From Hymenobacter sp. (GTDB taxonomy: Bacteria; Bacteroidota; Bacteroidia; Cytophagales; Hymenobacteraceae), in NCBI GenBank assembly GCA_025362615.1, contig JANYFQ010000557.1:1-10543 (forward strand): DNA of 10,543 nucleotides. Direction: 5' to 3'. Positions within the stretch are counted from its first letter, which is position 1. Every line of letters begins with the position of its first letter. A model generated the notes under the pieces. The model was given only the letters and a program-made list of their open reading frames with translations, searched no databases and had not been told where the DNA came from. Positions 1 through 6,981 of this stretch are shown one piece after another. The translations under genes were made by a program, and so were the position numbers.

Positions 1-45
1 CAGAAAAAGCCGCCCGCACCGCCTACAGCAAAAACGATTTTCTAA

Positions 46-89
46 ACAGCTTCAAAAGCAACAACAAAAAACGAACAACTCAAAAAAGA
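46..89 (+). promoter_or_regulatory. A-rich leader before gldA
   Basis: This stretch is strongly A-rich (AACAACAAAAAACGAACAAC followed by an A-tract) within an otherwise GC-rich window. It ends directly at the ATG of gldA. Bacteroidetes often use A-rich 5' leaders rather than a Shine-Dalgarno site, and no GGAGG-like site is visible here. The gldA reading frame stays open to the left edge, but no ATG, GTG or TTG occurs in that frame before position 90. Another frame ends with TAA at 43-45 and could be the tail of an upstream gene. It is too short to support. No promoter boxes (TTG / TAnnTTTG) could be placed. Confidence 0.35.
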
Positions 90-1001
90 ATGGTCGAAAT
101 CGAAAACCTCAGCAAGCTTTACGGCACCCAACGGGCCGTCGATAACATCAGCTTTGCGGCGGGGCGGGGCGAAATCGTGGGCTTCCTCGGGCCCAACGGC
201 GCGGGCAAAAGCACGACCATGAAAATAGCCACCGGCTACCTGCCGCCCAGTGCCGGCACCGTGCGCGTGGCCGGGCACGACGTGGTAGCCGACAGCCTCG
301 CCGTGCGCCGTTGCGTCGGCTACCTGCCCGAACACAACCCGCTGTACCTGGATATGTACGTCCATGAGTACCTTGAATTTATTGGGTCGGTACACGGGTT
401 GCGGGGCGGGGCGCTGCGGCAGCGCGTGGCGGCGCTGGTGGGGCGTGTGGGCCTGAGCCGCGAACAAAACAAGCAAATCGGGGCCCTTAGCAAGGGCTAC
501 CGGCAGCGCGTGGGCCTGGCCCAGGCACTGTTGCACGACCCCGAAGTGCTTATTCTGGACGAGCCCACGACGGGCCTCGACCCCAACCAAATTCAGGAAA
601 TCCGGGAGTTGATACGCGAAGTAGGGGAGAATAAGACGGTGATTTTCAGTACGCATATTCTGCCCGAAGTCACGGCTCTCTGCACCCGCGTCCTCATCAT
701 CAGCCGGGGCCGTTTGGTGGCCGACAGCCCGGTGGCCGAGCTAGCCGTCCGCGCCGCCGGCGAAACCATCGTCCGGGCCGAATTTGAAGGCCCTGCCGAC
801 ATGGCAGCCCTCGCGGCGCTGCCGCACGTTCACGACGTAACCCGCGAAGCATCGGGCGCTTACGTCGTTCGCAGCCCCGCCGGGCGCGACTTGCGCGGGT
901 CCATCTCGCGCCTCGCCGCCGAGCGCGGCTGGGTGCTGCTGGGTCTGCGGCAGGAGCAGCAGAGCCTGGAGGAAGTTTTTGGCGAATTGACGCGGAGTTA
1001 G
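90..1001 (+). CDS. gldA: GldA, ABC transporter ATP-binding protein of the gliding-motility ABC complex
   Basis: This is a 303-residue ABC ATPase that should hydrolyse ATP on the cytoplasmic face to drive the GldF/GldG membrane complex. The Walker A motif GPNGAGKS is at residues 34-41. The Q-loop region reads GYLPEHNPLY (77-86), with Glu in place of the usual Gln as in GldA/NosF-like ATPases. The signature LSKGYRQRVGLAQAL is at 133-147, Walker B VLILDEP at 153-159, the D-loop GLD at 162-164 and the H-loop His at 189. About 90 C-terminal residues form the accessory domain typical of drug- and copper-type ABC exporters. The start MVEIENLSKLYG aligns with family N-termini, and no earlier start codon is available. 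gldF follows after 122 nt. In Flavobacterium, GldA is linked to gliding and surface adhesin function, although some gliding species lack it. The identification is firm because gldF and gldG follow directly. Confidence 0.93.
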   Translation: MVEIENLSKLYGTQRAVDNISFAAGRGEIVGFLGPNGAGKSTTMKIATGYLPPSAGTVRVAGHDVVADSLAVRRCVGYLPEHNPLYLDMYVHEYLEFIGSVHGLRGGALRQRVAALVGRVGLSREQNKQIGALSKGYRQRVGLAQALLHDPEVLILDEPTTGLDPNQIQEIRELIREVGENKTVIFSTHILPEVTALCTRVLIISRGRLVADSPVAELAVRAAGETIVRAEFEGPADMAALAALPHVHDVTREASGAYVVRSPAGRDLRGSISRLAAERGWVLLGLRQEQQSLEEVFGELTRS

Positions 1002-1011
1002 GATTTTAGTG

Positions 1012-1120
1012 CTTAGGGACTTAGGTATTTAGAAAATTGGTTTTTTTTCTCAGCCCCTCATTCCTAAGTTCTCACTCCTAAGCCATTAAGCTCTAAGCCC
1101 CTAACACCTAAGTTCCTAAC
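1012..1120. repeat. Degenerate inverted CTTAGG / CCTAAG repeat cluster between gldA and gldF
   Basis: The gldA-gldF gap contains two CTTAGG copies (1012-1017 and 1020-1025). After a T8 run at 1041-1048 come CCTAAG copies at 1063-1068, 1077-1082 and 1107-1112, with near-copies TCTAAG (1092-1097), CCTAAC (1100-1105) and CCTAAC (1115-1120). The left and right arms are complementary in orientation, so RNA from this gap could fold into several alternative hairpins around the T-run. Composition is unlike the flanking genes. I recall similar decorations in intergenic regions of Hymenobacter-like genomes, but their function is unknown. The cluster could attenuate readthrough from gldA into gldF, or be a decayed interspersed repeat. 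Confidence 0.6.
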
Positions 1121-1123
1121 TCC

Positions 1124-1849
1124 ATGCTTACCATCCTTCGAAAAGAATTTAACGCTTTCCTCAACTCGCCCATTGCCTACGTGGTATTGGGCGTGTTTTT
1201 GGTGGCGACGGGGTTGGTTGTCTGGGTGTTCCCGGACAGCAGCGTGCTGGAATACGGCTATGCCGACTTGCAAACCCTGTTTGCGCTGGCTCCGTGGATA
1301 TTCCTGTTCCTGATTCCGGCACTCACCATGCGCTCGTTTGCGGAGGAGAAGAAGGCCGGCACCATCGAGCTGCTGCTGACGCGACCGCTGACGGACGGTC
1401 AAATAATTGGCGGTAAGTACCTGGCTTGCTTTTTATTGGCGTTGCTGGCACTGGTGCCGACGCTGCTCTACTACGGTTCGGTTTACCAACTGGGCGCACC
1501 GGTGGGCAACATTGATTCGGCGGCTACGGCGGGCTCTTACATTGGGCTGGCGCTGCTGGCGGCGGTGTTTGCGGCCATCGGCATCCTGGCCTCGGCCCTG
1601 ACGCGCGACCAGATTATTGCCTTTCTGGGGGCTGTGGTGGGCTGTTTTGTGGTGTACGCCGGCTTCGATTCGCTGGCCTCGGTGCTGGACGGTAGCGCCG
1701 CCTACTACGTGGGCCAACTGGGCATTGCCGCCCACTACCGCGACCTGAGCAAGGGCCTGATAGACAGCCGCGATTTGGTTTATTTTTCCAGCGTAACCGC
1801 CGGGGCGCTGGGGGCTACGCGGCTGGTGCTGCAAAGCCGGAACTGGTAG
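1124..1849 (+). CDS. gldF: GldF, ABC-2 type permease of the gliding-motility ABC complex
   Basis: This is a 241-residue inner-membrane permease of the ABC-2 superfamily, close to the family's usual length. Six hydrophobic segments are visible, at about residues 17-36, 51-68, 98-120, 137-158, 163-185 and 217-235. The cytoplasmic loop after segment two carries the ABC-2 signature TMRSFAEEKKAGTIELLLTR (68-87). This is the coupling-helix region expected to contact GldA. The N-terminus MLTILRKEFNAFLNSPIAYV and the C-terminal KxxxxSRxW-like ending (RLVLQSRNW) are typical of GldF. The ATG at 1124 is the natural start because it gives the short amphipathic helix before segment one. There is no obvious ribosome-binding site. 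The gene sits between gldA and gldG on the same strand. The transported substrate of GldAFG is not known. Confidence 0.93.
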   Translation: MLTILRKEFNAFLNSPIAYVVLGVFLVATGLVVWVFPDSSVLEYGYADLQTLFALAPWIFLFLIPALTMRSFAEEKKAGTIELLLTRPLTDGQIIGGKYLACFLLALLALVPTLLYYGSVYQLGAPVGNIDSAATAGSYIGLALLAAVFAAIGILASALTRDQIIAFLGAVVGCFVVYAGFDSLASVLDGSAAYYVGQLGIAAHYRDLSKGLIDSRDLVYFSSVTAGALGATRLVLQSRNW

Positions 1850-1867
1850 GGTTTTTTAGCTTTTAGC

Positions 1868-1883
1868 CAGCGACTCATCGCTG
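1868..1883 (+). other. Small hairpin in the gldF-gldG gap
   Basis: CAGCGA (1868-1873) and TCGCTG (1878-1883) are perfect inverted copies around the loop CTCA. They lie among repeated TTTTAGC words just after the gldF stop. There is no following T-run, so this is not a convincing terminator. It may be an mRNA structural element or a decayed TTAGCTG-type intergenic repeat like the one near 10459-10491. Confidence 0.35.
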
Positions 1884-1941
1884 TTAGCTTTTGACTGTTT
1901 TTGGGATTGGCCTGGCCAATTTTTTATAGTTTAGGAATTAC

Positions 1942-3684
1942 GTGGACAACCAAGAATCAACAACTCAAGCATTGTCAGCCGCCGGCGAGCCGCCGCTGCC
2001 TGTCGTCGGCCGCAAGCGCCGCGACGTGTTGCGGTTTGCCGCCTTGCTGGGCCTGCTGCTGCTCTGCAACGGCGTGGCGCAACGGTTCTTTTTTCGCCTG
2101 GATTTGACGCAGGAGAAGCGCTACACGATGGCCGCCGCCACCAAAAACCTGCTGCTCGGCCTGCAGCAGCCCGTAACGGTAACGGTCTACCTGACCGGCG
2201 ATTTCCCGCCCCGATTCCGGCGGCTGGAGCAGGGCGTGCGCGAAACGCTGAATGAGTTTAAGGTTTACGGCGGGGCCAACCTGAACTTCATTTTCATTGA
2301 CCCCAGCGCGGCCGGCACCGAGGCCGGACGCAACCAGTTTTACGCCACGCTCTTCAAAAAAGGGCTGAAACCGACCAACCTCGGGACCACCGAAAACGGC
2401 AAGCGGGTCGAGAAAATCGTGTTTCCGTGGGCCGTAGTCAGCGCCGGCGGGCGCGACAAAAACGTGCTGCTGCTGCGGGGCAGCCAAACCGTTGCGCCCG
2501 AAGAGCGCCTCAACCAGAGCATCGCAGGGCTGGAATACGCACTGGCCAGCACCATCCGCACGCTGCTGCCCGGTGCCCGCCCCAGCATTGGCGTGGTGCA
2601 GGGGCACGGCGAGCTGACCAACGCCGAAGCCGGGGATATTCTGGGGGCCTGGCAGCAGCAATACAACGTGTTTCGCGTCAATCTGAGCCAGGTGCAGGAC
2701 CTGAGCGCCCTCCAGGCCATCGTGGTGGCGCAGCCCAAAATGCCGTACTCGGAGGCCGAAAAATTCAAGCTCGACCAGTTCATCACCCAGGGCGGGCGGG
2801 CCCTGTTTTTCGTGGATGCCCTGCGCGTTGACCTCGACAGCGTGAGCCGCAACGGGGCGGCCCTGGCCACGCCCTACGCCCTCAACCTCGACGATTTATT
2901 TTTCAAGTACGGCCTGCGGCTCAACCAAAACCTGCTGCTCGACCTCAACTCGGGCCAAATCCCGCTCGTGACGGGCATGGACGGCAACAAGCCCAAAATC
3001 GAGCCGATGCCGTGGCAGCTCTACCCGCTCATCAACCGGTTTGCCCCGCACCCCATCACCCGCAACCTGGACGCGGTGTACCTCAAATTTGCCGGTAGCC
3101 TGGATACGGTGCAGGCCGTCGGCATCCGCAAAACGGCCCTCTTCAGCACCTCGCGCTACACCCGGACGCTGCCCGCGCCGGTGCCCATCAACTTCAACGA
3201 TGCCCGGCTGCCGCCCAACCCCAAGCTCTACCAAAAAGGCTACCAGCCGGTTGCGTACTTATTAGAAGGCCAGTTTCGGTCGTTGTTTGCCAACCGCGCC
3301 CAGCCCGGCACCCTGCGCTACCAGCCCGAGCGCGACCCGCTGGCCCGGCCCAGCAAAATCGTGGTTGTGGCCGACGGCGACTTCATCCGCTCCGACCTCG
3401 ACCCCAAAACCGGCCGCCCGCTGCGCCTGGGCTACGACCGCCTCGCCAACACCGAGTTTGCCAACCGCGAACTCGTCCTCAACGCCACCGATTACCTGCT
3501 CGACCAAACCGGCCTCATCGCCGTGCGTGGCAAGCAAATCACGCTCCGGCCGCTCGACAAAGTGAAACTTGCGGCCCCGCACCTGCCCTGGCAGCTCCTC
3601 AACGTGGGCCTGCCGCTGGGGTTGCTGGCGCTGTTCGGGGCCGGGCGGGCGTGGCGGCGCAAGCGGCGTTACGCTCGGTTTTGA
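1942..3684 (+). CDS. gldG: GldG, membrane-anchored auxiliary subunit of the gliding-motility ABC complex
   Basis: This is a 580-residue protein of the GldG / ABC-type auxiliary family (Pfam ABC_transp_aux type). A short polar N-terminus leads to one membrane helix (about 29-48). The family-typical sequence FRLDLTQEKRYTMA (51-64) follows it. A large, probably periplasmic, region comes next, including HGELTNAEAGDIL, and a second hydrophobic helix (about 550-570) precedes a basic tail RKRRYARF. The start is the GTG at 1942, since an in-frame TAG lies at 1927-1929 and no ATG occurs before the first helix. The gene lies 92 nt after gldF. It is expected to join GldF in the inner membrane and to hold an extracytoplasmic domain resembling intraflagellar-transport-type folds. 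Its exact role in gliding or secretion is unresolved. The length and both anchors are intact. Confidence 0.93.
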   Translation: MDNQESTTQALSAAGEPPLPVVGRKRRDVLRFAALLGLLLLCNGVAQRFFFRLDLTQEKRYTMAAATKNLLLGLQQPVTVTVYLTGDFPPRFRRLEQGVRETLNEFKVYGGANLNFIFIDPSAAGTEAGRNQFYATLFKKGLKPTNLGTTENGKRVEKIVFPWAVVSAGGRDKNVLLLRGSQTVAPEERLNQSIAGLEYALASTIRTLLPGARPSIGVVQGHGELTNAEAGDILGAWQQQYNVFRVNLSQVQDLSALQAIVVAQPKMPYSEAEKFKLDQFITQGGRALFFVDALRVDLDSVSRNGAALATPYALNLDDLFFKYGLRLNQNLLLDLNSGQIPLVTGMDGNKPKIEPMPWQLYPLINRFAPHPITRNLDAVYLKFAGSLDTVQAVGIRKTALFSTSRYTRTLPAPVPINFNDARLPPNPKLYQKGYQPVAYLLEGQFRSLFANRAQPGTLRYQPERDPLARPSKIVVVADGDFIRSDLDPKTGRPLRLGYDRLANTEFANRELVLNATDYLLDQTGLIAVRGKQITLRPLDKVKLAAPHLPWQLLNVGLPLGLLALFGAGRAWRRKRRYARF

Positions 3685-3804
3685 AAAACTTAACCGGCTG
3701 ATTGAGCGCACCTAAAAACAATTTTCGCTCCTCGGGAATTTTACGGCCTGGTTCTTGTTAATGCTGCCGTGAAAGATAAGTTATTTTAAGGTGTTTTGGT
3801 ATGG

Positions 3805-3836
3805 AAAGCTCCCGGTCATTGGCCGGGAGCTTTTTT
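3805..3836 (+). terminator. Intrinsic terminator between the converging units
   Basis: An 11-bp perfect stem AAAGCTCCCGG (3805-3815) / CCGGGAGCTTT (3823-3833) with a 7-nt loop is followed on the + strand by a T6 run (3831-3836). This should stop transcripts coming from gldG, whose stop codon lies 121 nt upstream. Read on the - strand, the same hairpin is preceded by six A's and followed only by TTTCC. It would therefore be a weaker terminator for the - strand operon ending at 3879. The shared position between converging units suggests at least partial bidirectional use. Confidence 0.9.
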
Positions 3837-3852
3837 ATTGGTGCCAGTGGTA

Positions 3853-3868
3853 GTGGCGAAAAAGCCAC
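3853..3868 (-). other. Short hairpin just after the MotB-like gene
   Basis: GTGGC (3853-3857) and GCCAC (3864-3868) form a 5-bp stem around GAAAAA on the + strand, which is TTTTTC on the - strand. It begins 10 nt downstream of the stop of the MotB-like gene, in its transcript direction. The stem is short and no T-run follows it, so it is probably only a minor 3' structure in front of the large hairpin at 3805-3833. Confidence 0.3.
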
Positions 3869-3878
3869 GGTTTGCTAG

Positions 3879-4583
3879 CTACTGCGATGGCCGCACCGGC
3901 TTGCTGTTGATGGAGCCAATTTTCGGCTGAATTTGGATAATAAACCGCTTGTTGAGGTCCTCCTGCGCGTCGCGGTAGCGGTTGACGCCCCCGAAGCCGC
4001 TGCCGGCCGGCACCACTTCGTAGCGGGGCGCGGGGAAGGCGATGCCAGCCTCCCGCCAGAGCTGAAACACTGCCAGCGCCCGCAGGTAGCTGAGCTGCCG
4101 GGTGCTCACCCCGTCGTTGTTGAGGGGCGTGTTATAGGAGTACGTGCCGTTGGCCAGCCGCGTGTTGTAGCGGGCCGTGCGGCCCTCAATCACCACCAGG
4201 TACTGGGTGCTGTCGGCTTGGTTGAGGGAGCTTAGCTGCCGGACCAGAAAGCGCCCGGCCTGCACCAGGCGGGGTTTGTATTCGGGCTTGAGGATGGGGC
4301 TGTTGGAGTCGAACGTAACGTCAAAGCTCAGTTCATAGCGCTTGAAATCTTTGTTGTAAATGAAGTAGCGCGGGTCTTCCAACTTTTTCAGGGCTTCTTT
4401 TATTTCATCCAGCTTTTTCTTCTCTTTGAGCTGCACGTTCAGTTGGGTGTTGGCCCGCTCCAGGTTGGCCTGCTTGTCGCGAAACAGCTTATAGCTCAAT
4501 ACAAACAGCACCAGCATCGTCAGAAACAGCGCCGTCATCAGGTCCACGTAGCTGGGCCAGAAAAAATCCTTGCTCTGCTTCAT
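3879..4583 (-). CDS. MotB/ZorB-like stator protein with OmpA-like C-terminal domain
   Basis: This is a 234-residue protein, the last gene of the four-gene unit. The N-terminus has the MotB hallmark FWPSYVDLMTALFLTMLVLF (residues 8-27). It is a single inner-membrane helix with an acidic residue, Asp14, at the position of the ion-binding Asp of MotB and ZorB. A charged coiled-coil-like linker (about 34-70) leads to an OmpA-like domain (about 85-220). That domain carries the recognisable elements VVIEGRTA (130-137), LSYLRALAVFQLWREAGI (164-181) and NKRFIIQIQ (211-219). Arg168 of the LSxxRA helix is kept. The peptidoglycan-contacting Asp of the classic GHTD motif is replaced by Ala137, and a loop follows it. 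The start is the ATG at 4583, which overlaps the stop of the MotA-like gene as ATGA. Extending to 4628 would put 15 non-family residues in front of the helix. The protein should pair with the MotA-like protein as a cell-wall-anchored stator. Confidence 0.87.
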   Translation of the reverse strand: MKQSKDFFWPSYVDLMTALFLTMLVLFVLSYKLFRDKQANLERANTQLNVQLKEKKKLDEIKEALKKLEDPRYFIYNKDFKRYELSFDVTFDSNSPILKPEYKPRLVQAGRFLVRQLSSLNQADSTQYLVVIEGRTARYNTRLANGTYSYNTPLNNDGVSTRQLSYLRALAVFQLWREAGIAFPAPRYEVVPAGSGFGGVNRYRDAQEDLNKRFIIQIQPKIGSINSKPVRPSQ

Positions 4584-6034
4584 CGGGCAGTAGGCTTGTT
4601 GCCGGCTCCAAACACCCGCTGGTACCATTTCGGCTCGGTCAGCTTTTCGAGCACGGCGTTGGTGCGGGTTATCTGGGTGAGCAGCTCGCGCTGCACCTGC
4701 TCGTCGCGCTCGATGCGGGCTTGCAGGGCGGCGAGGGCGGCGGCGCTGCGCTTGGCTTGTTCTTCCTGCAACTTATTCATGTTCAGCTGCTGGGCCGGGA
4801 GTTGCTGAAAAGGGGAGAGGTATTCAGTGATTTTTTGGTATATGTTGTTTTCGTTTAGGCGCTGGAAGTGTGCGCTCCATTCAGCGTGGGCGGCGGCGGC
4901 TTCCTGGTCCAGTTGGTTGCGCTTCAATTCCAACACCAGACGCATTTTGCTGGCATCCTCGCTCAACGCCTGCGTCACGCCTTGGCTAATCTGGTCGAGC
5001 AAGCCATTGTAGTTGCGAAAAAAATCGGCCTGTTGCCCAATGCTTTGTTGATGCTGTTGTAAATAGCCCGGTACTGCATTGAGTGCTTTCTCAACATCGG
5101 TCATGCGGTTGAGCAAGGCGGTAATGGTGGTTGCCGTTTCGGCGCCTTTGCTCACGGCCACGTTCAGGGCCTGCTGGTAGCCAAGGAATTTCTCGAACGA
5201 GGCCGCGCTTTCGTCCACCCGGTCGAACACCTTGATGGTGGCGTTGGCAAGCTGGGTGTAGCCGATGGTTTGCAGCTTTTCGAGAAAATCTTTCTGGATG
5301 GTGATGTTGGCCGTGATGGCGCCGATGAGCGGCGTGAACTCCGCAATTTTGGAGAAAAAATCAACCTGAATTTTAGAGAAGAAATCCTGATTAAAAGTGT
5401 CAAGCACGGCCTTCAGACTGCTCATGCTCTGCTGCATATCGGAGTTGAGCTTGGGCAGCAGCGTTTTTTGCAGGAAGTTGTAGTAGGCGTTTTTGAGCCG
5501 GTCGCGGGTGGCGCGGGCGGCTTTGAGCTGATGATTGCCAAGCAGGGTGAAGGCCAGCCCGAAAATGCTGCCCACCATCGCAATCAGTACCCCGCCCAGA
5601 AAATCGGTTACGTCGTGGTTATCAAACCCCGCACTGTTGCTGCCGAATGGATTGACCAGCGCCAGCAGGCCCAGAATTGCCCCGCCAAACGTGCCCAGCA
5701 GCCCCAGATACAGTGGCGTAGAAATCTGGGCCTGAATTTCCTCGTCCAGCAAATCGGCTTCGCGCTCCGAGATGTCGCGCAGGGTGTCGAAGTCGGCCGC
5801 CGCACCCTTGTTGGCTTGCAGGTAGTCGTTGGTATCGTGGAGGATTTGGGTGAACTGCGGACTGACGCGGGCCGCCGCCACGGCATCGTAGCCATCGGCC
5901 GGCTGCACCGACAACGATTCCTTGGCCGGGTACAGGGCCGTGACCTGACCGATAAGCCGGCTGTTTTTGAGGTAAACCAAAAACTGCCAGGCAATCAGCC
6001 CGACGATAATCCCGATTTCGAGGTATTGCAGCAT
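4580..6034 (-). CDS. MotA/TolQ/ExbB-like (ZorA-like) membrane protein with long cytoplasmic helical tail
   Basis: This is a 484-residue protein. A first membrane helix (about 4-21) is followed by a cytoplasmic stretch. Two closely spaced helices then follow at about 105-127, containing TPLYLGLLGTFGGAILGLLA, and 144-167, containing FLGGVLIAMVGSIFGLAFTL. The small-residue LGLLGTFxGxxxGL pattern is the pore-lining helix typical of MotA, TolQ, ExbB and ZorA. From about 170 to 465 the protein is almost entirely predicted helix and coiled coil, ending in a short basic tail. This is far longer than in TolQ or ExbB and recalls the tail of ZorA in Zorya defence systems. It is expected to form the multimeric ring around the MotB-like partner, whose gene overlaps its 3' end by 4 nt. 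The ATG at 6034 is 26 nt after the preceding stop and leads straight into the first helix. Family assignment is based on motifs. Equating it with ZorA is inference. Confidence 0.86.
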   Translation of the reverse strand: MLQYLEIGIIVGLIAWQFLVYLKNSRLIGQVTALYPAKESLSVQPADGYDAVAAARVSPQFTQILHDTNDYLQANKGAAADFDTLRDISEREADLLDEEIQAQISTPLYLGLLGTFGGAILGLLALVNPFGSNSAGFDNHDVTDFLGGVLIAMVGSIFGLAFTLLGNHQLKAARATRDRLKNAYYNFLQKTLLPKLNSDMQQSMSSLKAVLDTFNQDFFSKIQVDFFSKIAEFTPLIGAITANITIQKDFLEKLQTIGYTQLANATIKVFDRVDESAASFEKFLGYQQALNVAVSKGAETATTITALLNRMTDVEKALNAVPGYLQQHQQSIGQQADFFRNYNGLLDQISQGVTQALSEDASKMRLVLELKRNQLDQEAAAAHAEWSAHFQRLNENNIYQKITEYLSPFQQLPAQQLNMNKLQEEQAKRSAAALAALQARIERDEQVQRELLTQITRTNAVLEKLTEPKWYQRVFGAGNKPTAR

Positions 6035-6060
6035 CCGGTCAGGATTGGGGGAGTAAATTT

Positions 6061-6969
6061 TTAGCGCACAAGCAATTGAGCGGGTCGGATGACCTCCCAG
6101 CCGTCGTACTGCCGCCGCAGCTGGCCGGCTTCGGCGGCGGTGACGGACGCAATTTTTCCGGCCGGCAGCGTAAAGTCAAAGTAGTCGCGCAGCTGCTCCA
6201 GCCCGTCGCCGATAAGCTTGGCCTGGTTCACGTAGGGGTTGAGGATGAACGTGGCGCGGTCGGGTATTCGTAAATCCACCGTGAGCATGATGGGCAGTTG
6301 GGGCAGTGCGTCGGTTACGACCTTGCGCTCCTCAATGAAGCCGCCTTCCTGCGCCGGGGCATAGCGAAAAAACAGGGTGGGCAACGGTGCCATCGCCGCA
6401 TCGTTCGGGTGGTACGGAGGGTCGAATGGTGCATTAACGGGGGCTCGGTTGGCACCTCTTTTTGGCGGCCGGTTGTCGCGCGTCCTGGTCGGGCGCTCCT
6501 CGTCGGGCGACGTGCTTTCCAGCTCATTTATTCTGGATAGAAGCCTTGCGTTGTGTTTTTCAGACTCTTGAAATTTCGTTTTGTAACGCTGGTATCTTCT
6601 GTAAAACGGGTTGCTGTCGTCTGCCTCGAATGAAGCGTAGGTTTTGTTCTCCACTGGTTCGACCGTTGGCTGCCGCAGTTTCCATAGCAGCGTCGCCGCA
6701 ATTGCCCCCAGAATGAAACTCAGGAGGCCCACCACCACCGGATTTTTTGGGGTTTCTTTGGTCGCCTCCCGCTCAACGACCCGGGAGCTGCTGGCAGCCG
6801 CTCGGCCTGGCTTGACGCGGTTATGTTTTTCTGCGGTGTCAATCCCAGTCGCCTGAATGTTGTCTTGAAAGCGGGTGGTGGTAGGGCCATTTTCAGGTGG
6901 AGGGCCTTGAGCCAGGGCGAACGGACCAGCACCTACGACCAGTAGTGCAAAAAGAAGCAGATGTTTCAT
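6061..6969 (-). CDS. Uncharacterised protein with signal peptide, one membrane helix and C-terminal domain
   Basis: I do not recognise this family with confidence. From the ATG at 6969 the product has 302 residues. A signal peptide (MKHLLLFALL start, probable cleavage after FALA at about residue 20) is followed by a Pro/Thr/charged stretch (21-76) and a membrane helix VVVGLLSFILGAIAATLLW (78-96). Next come a helical, possibly coiled-coil segment (about 122-152) and an Arg/Pro-rich linker (about 155-190). A compact C-terminal domain (about 197-302) ends in DGWEVIRPAQLLVR. If the signal is cleaved, the C-terminal two thirds lies in the cytoplasm. A start at 6981 adds four residues (MLTA) and abuts the previous stop. 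I prefer 6969 for the canonical signal-peptide n-region. The C-terminal domain vaguely recalls a domain seen in other uncharacterised Bacteroidetes membrane proteins. Its position between the ATPase and stator genes suggests an adaptor. Confidence 0.82.
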   Translation of the reverse strand: MKHLLLFALLVVGAGPFALAQGPPPENGPTTTRFQDNIQATGIDTAEKHNRVKPGRAAASSSRVVEREATKETPKNPVVVGLLSFILGAIAATLLWKLRQPTVEPVENKTYASFEADDSNPFYRRYQRYKTKFQESEKHNARLLSRINELESTSPDEERPTRTRDNRPPKRGANRAPVNAPFDPPYHPNDAAMAPLPTLFFRYAPAQEGGFIEERKVVTDALPQLPIMLTVDLRIPDRATFILNPYVNQAKLIGDGLEQLRDYFDFTLPAGKIASVTAAEAGQLRRQYDGWEVIRPAQLLVR

Positions 6970-6981
6970 AGCTGTAAGCAT

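Noticed and set aside
1..45. Possible C-terminal end of an upstream gene, stopping at TAA 43-45.
   Set aside because: Only 14 codons are visible and other frames are equally open, so nothing supports it as coding.
3685..3804. A promoter or small RNA in the AT-richer stretch after gldG.
   Set aside because: No clear TAnnTTTG / TTG spacing was found on either strand. The following hairpin is adequately explained as the terminator of the gld unit.
3801..3878. A 25-codon frame starting at the ATG at 3801.
   Set aside because: It runs straight through the terminator hairpin and T-run and has no recognisable features.
4584..4628. A 15-residue N-terminal extension of the MotB-like protein from an earlier ATG.
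   Set aside because: The extension lies inside the 3' end of the MotA-like gene and would put unrelated residues before the family-typical N-terminus. The ATG at 4583 gives the classic ATGA overlap.
3879..6034. The stator pair being flagellar MotA/MotB.
   Set aside because: The MotA-like protein has three recognisable membrane helices and a long coiled tail instead of the flagellar four-helix layout. No flagellar genes are nearby and this lineage is normally non-flagellated.
3879..6034. The stator pair being GldL/GldM, given the gld genes next door.
   Set aside because: GldL is a short two-helix protein and GldM has a very long periplasmic part without an OmpA-like domain. Also, gldLM normally cluster with gldK and gldN.
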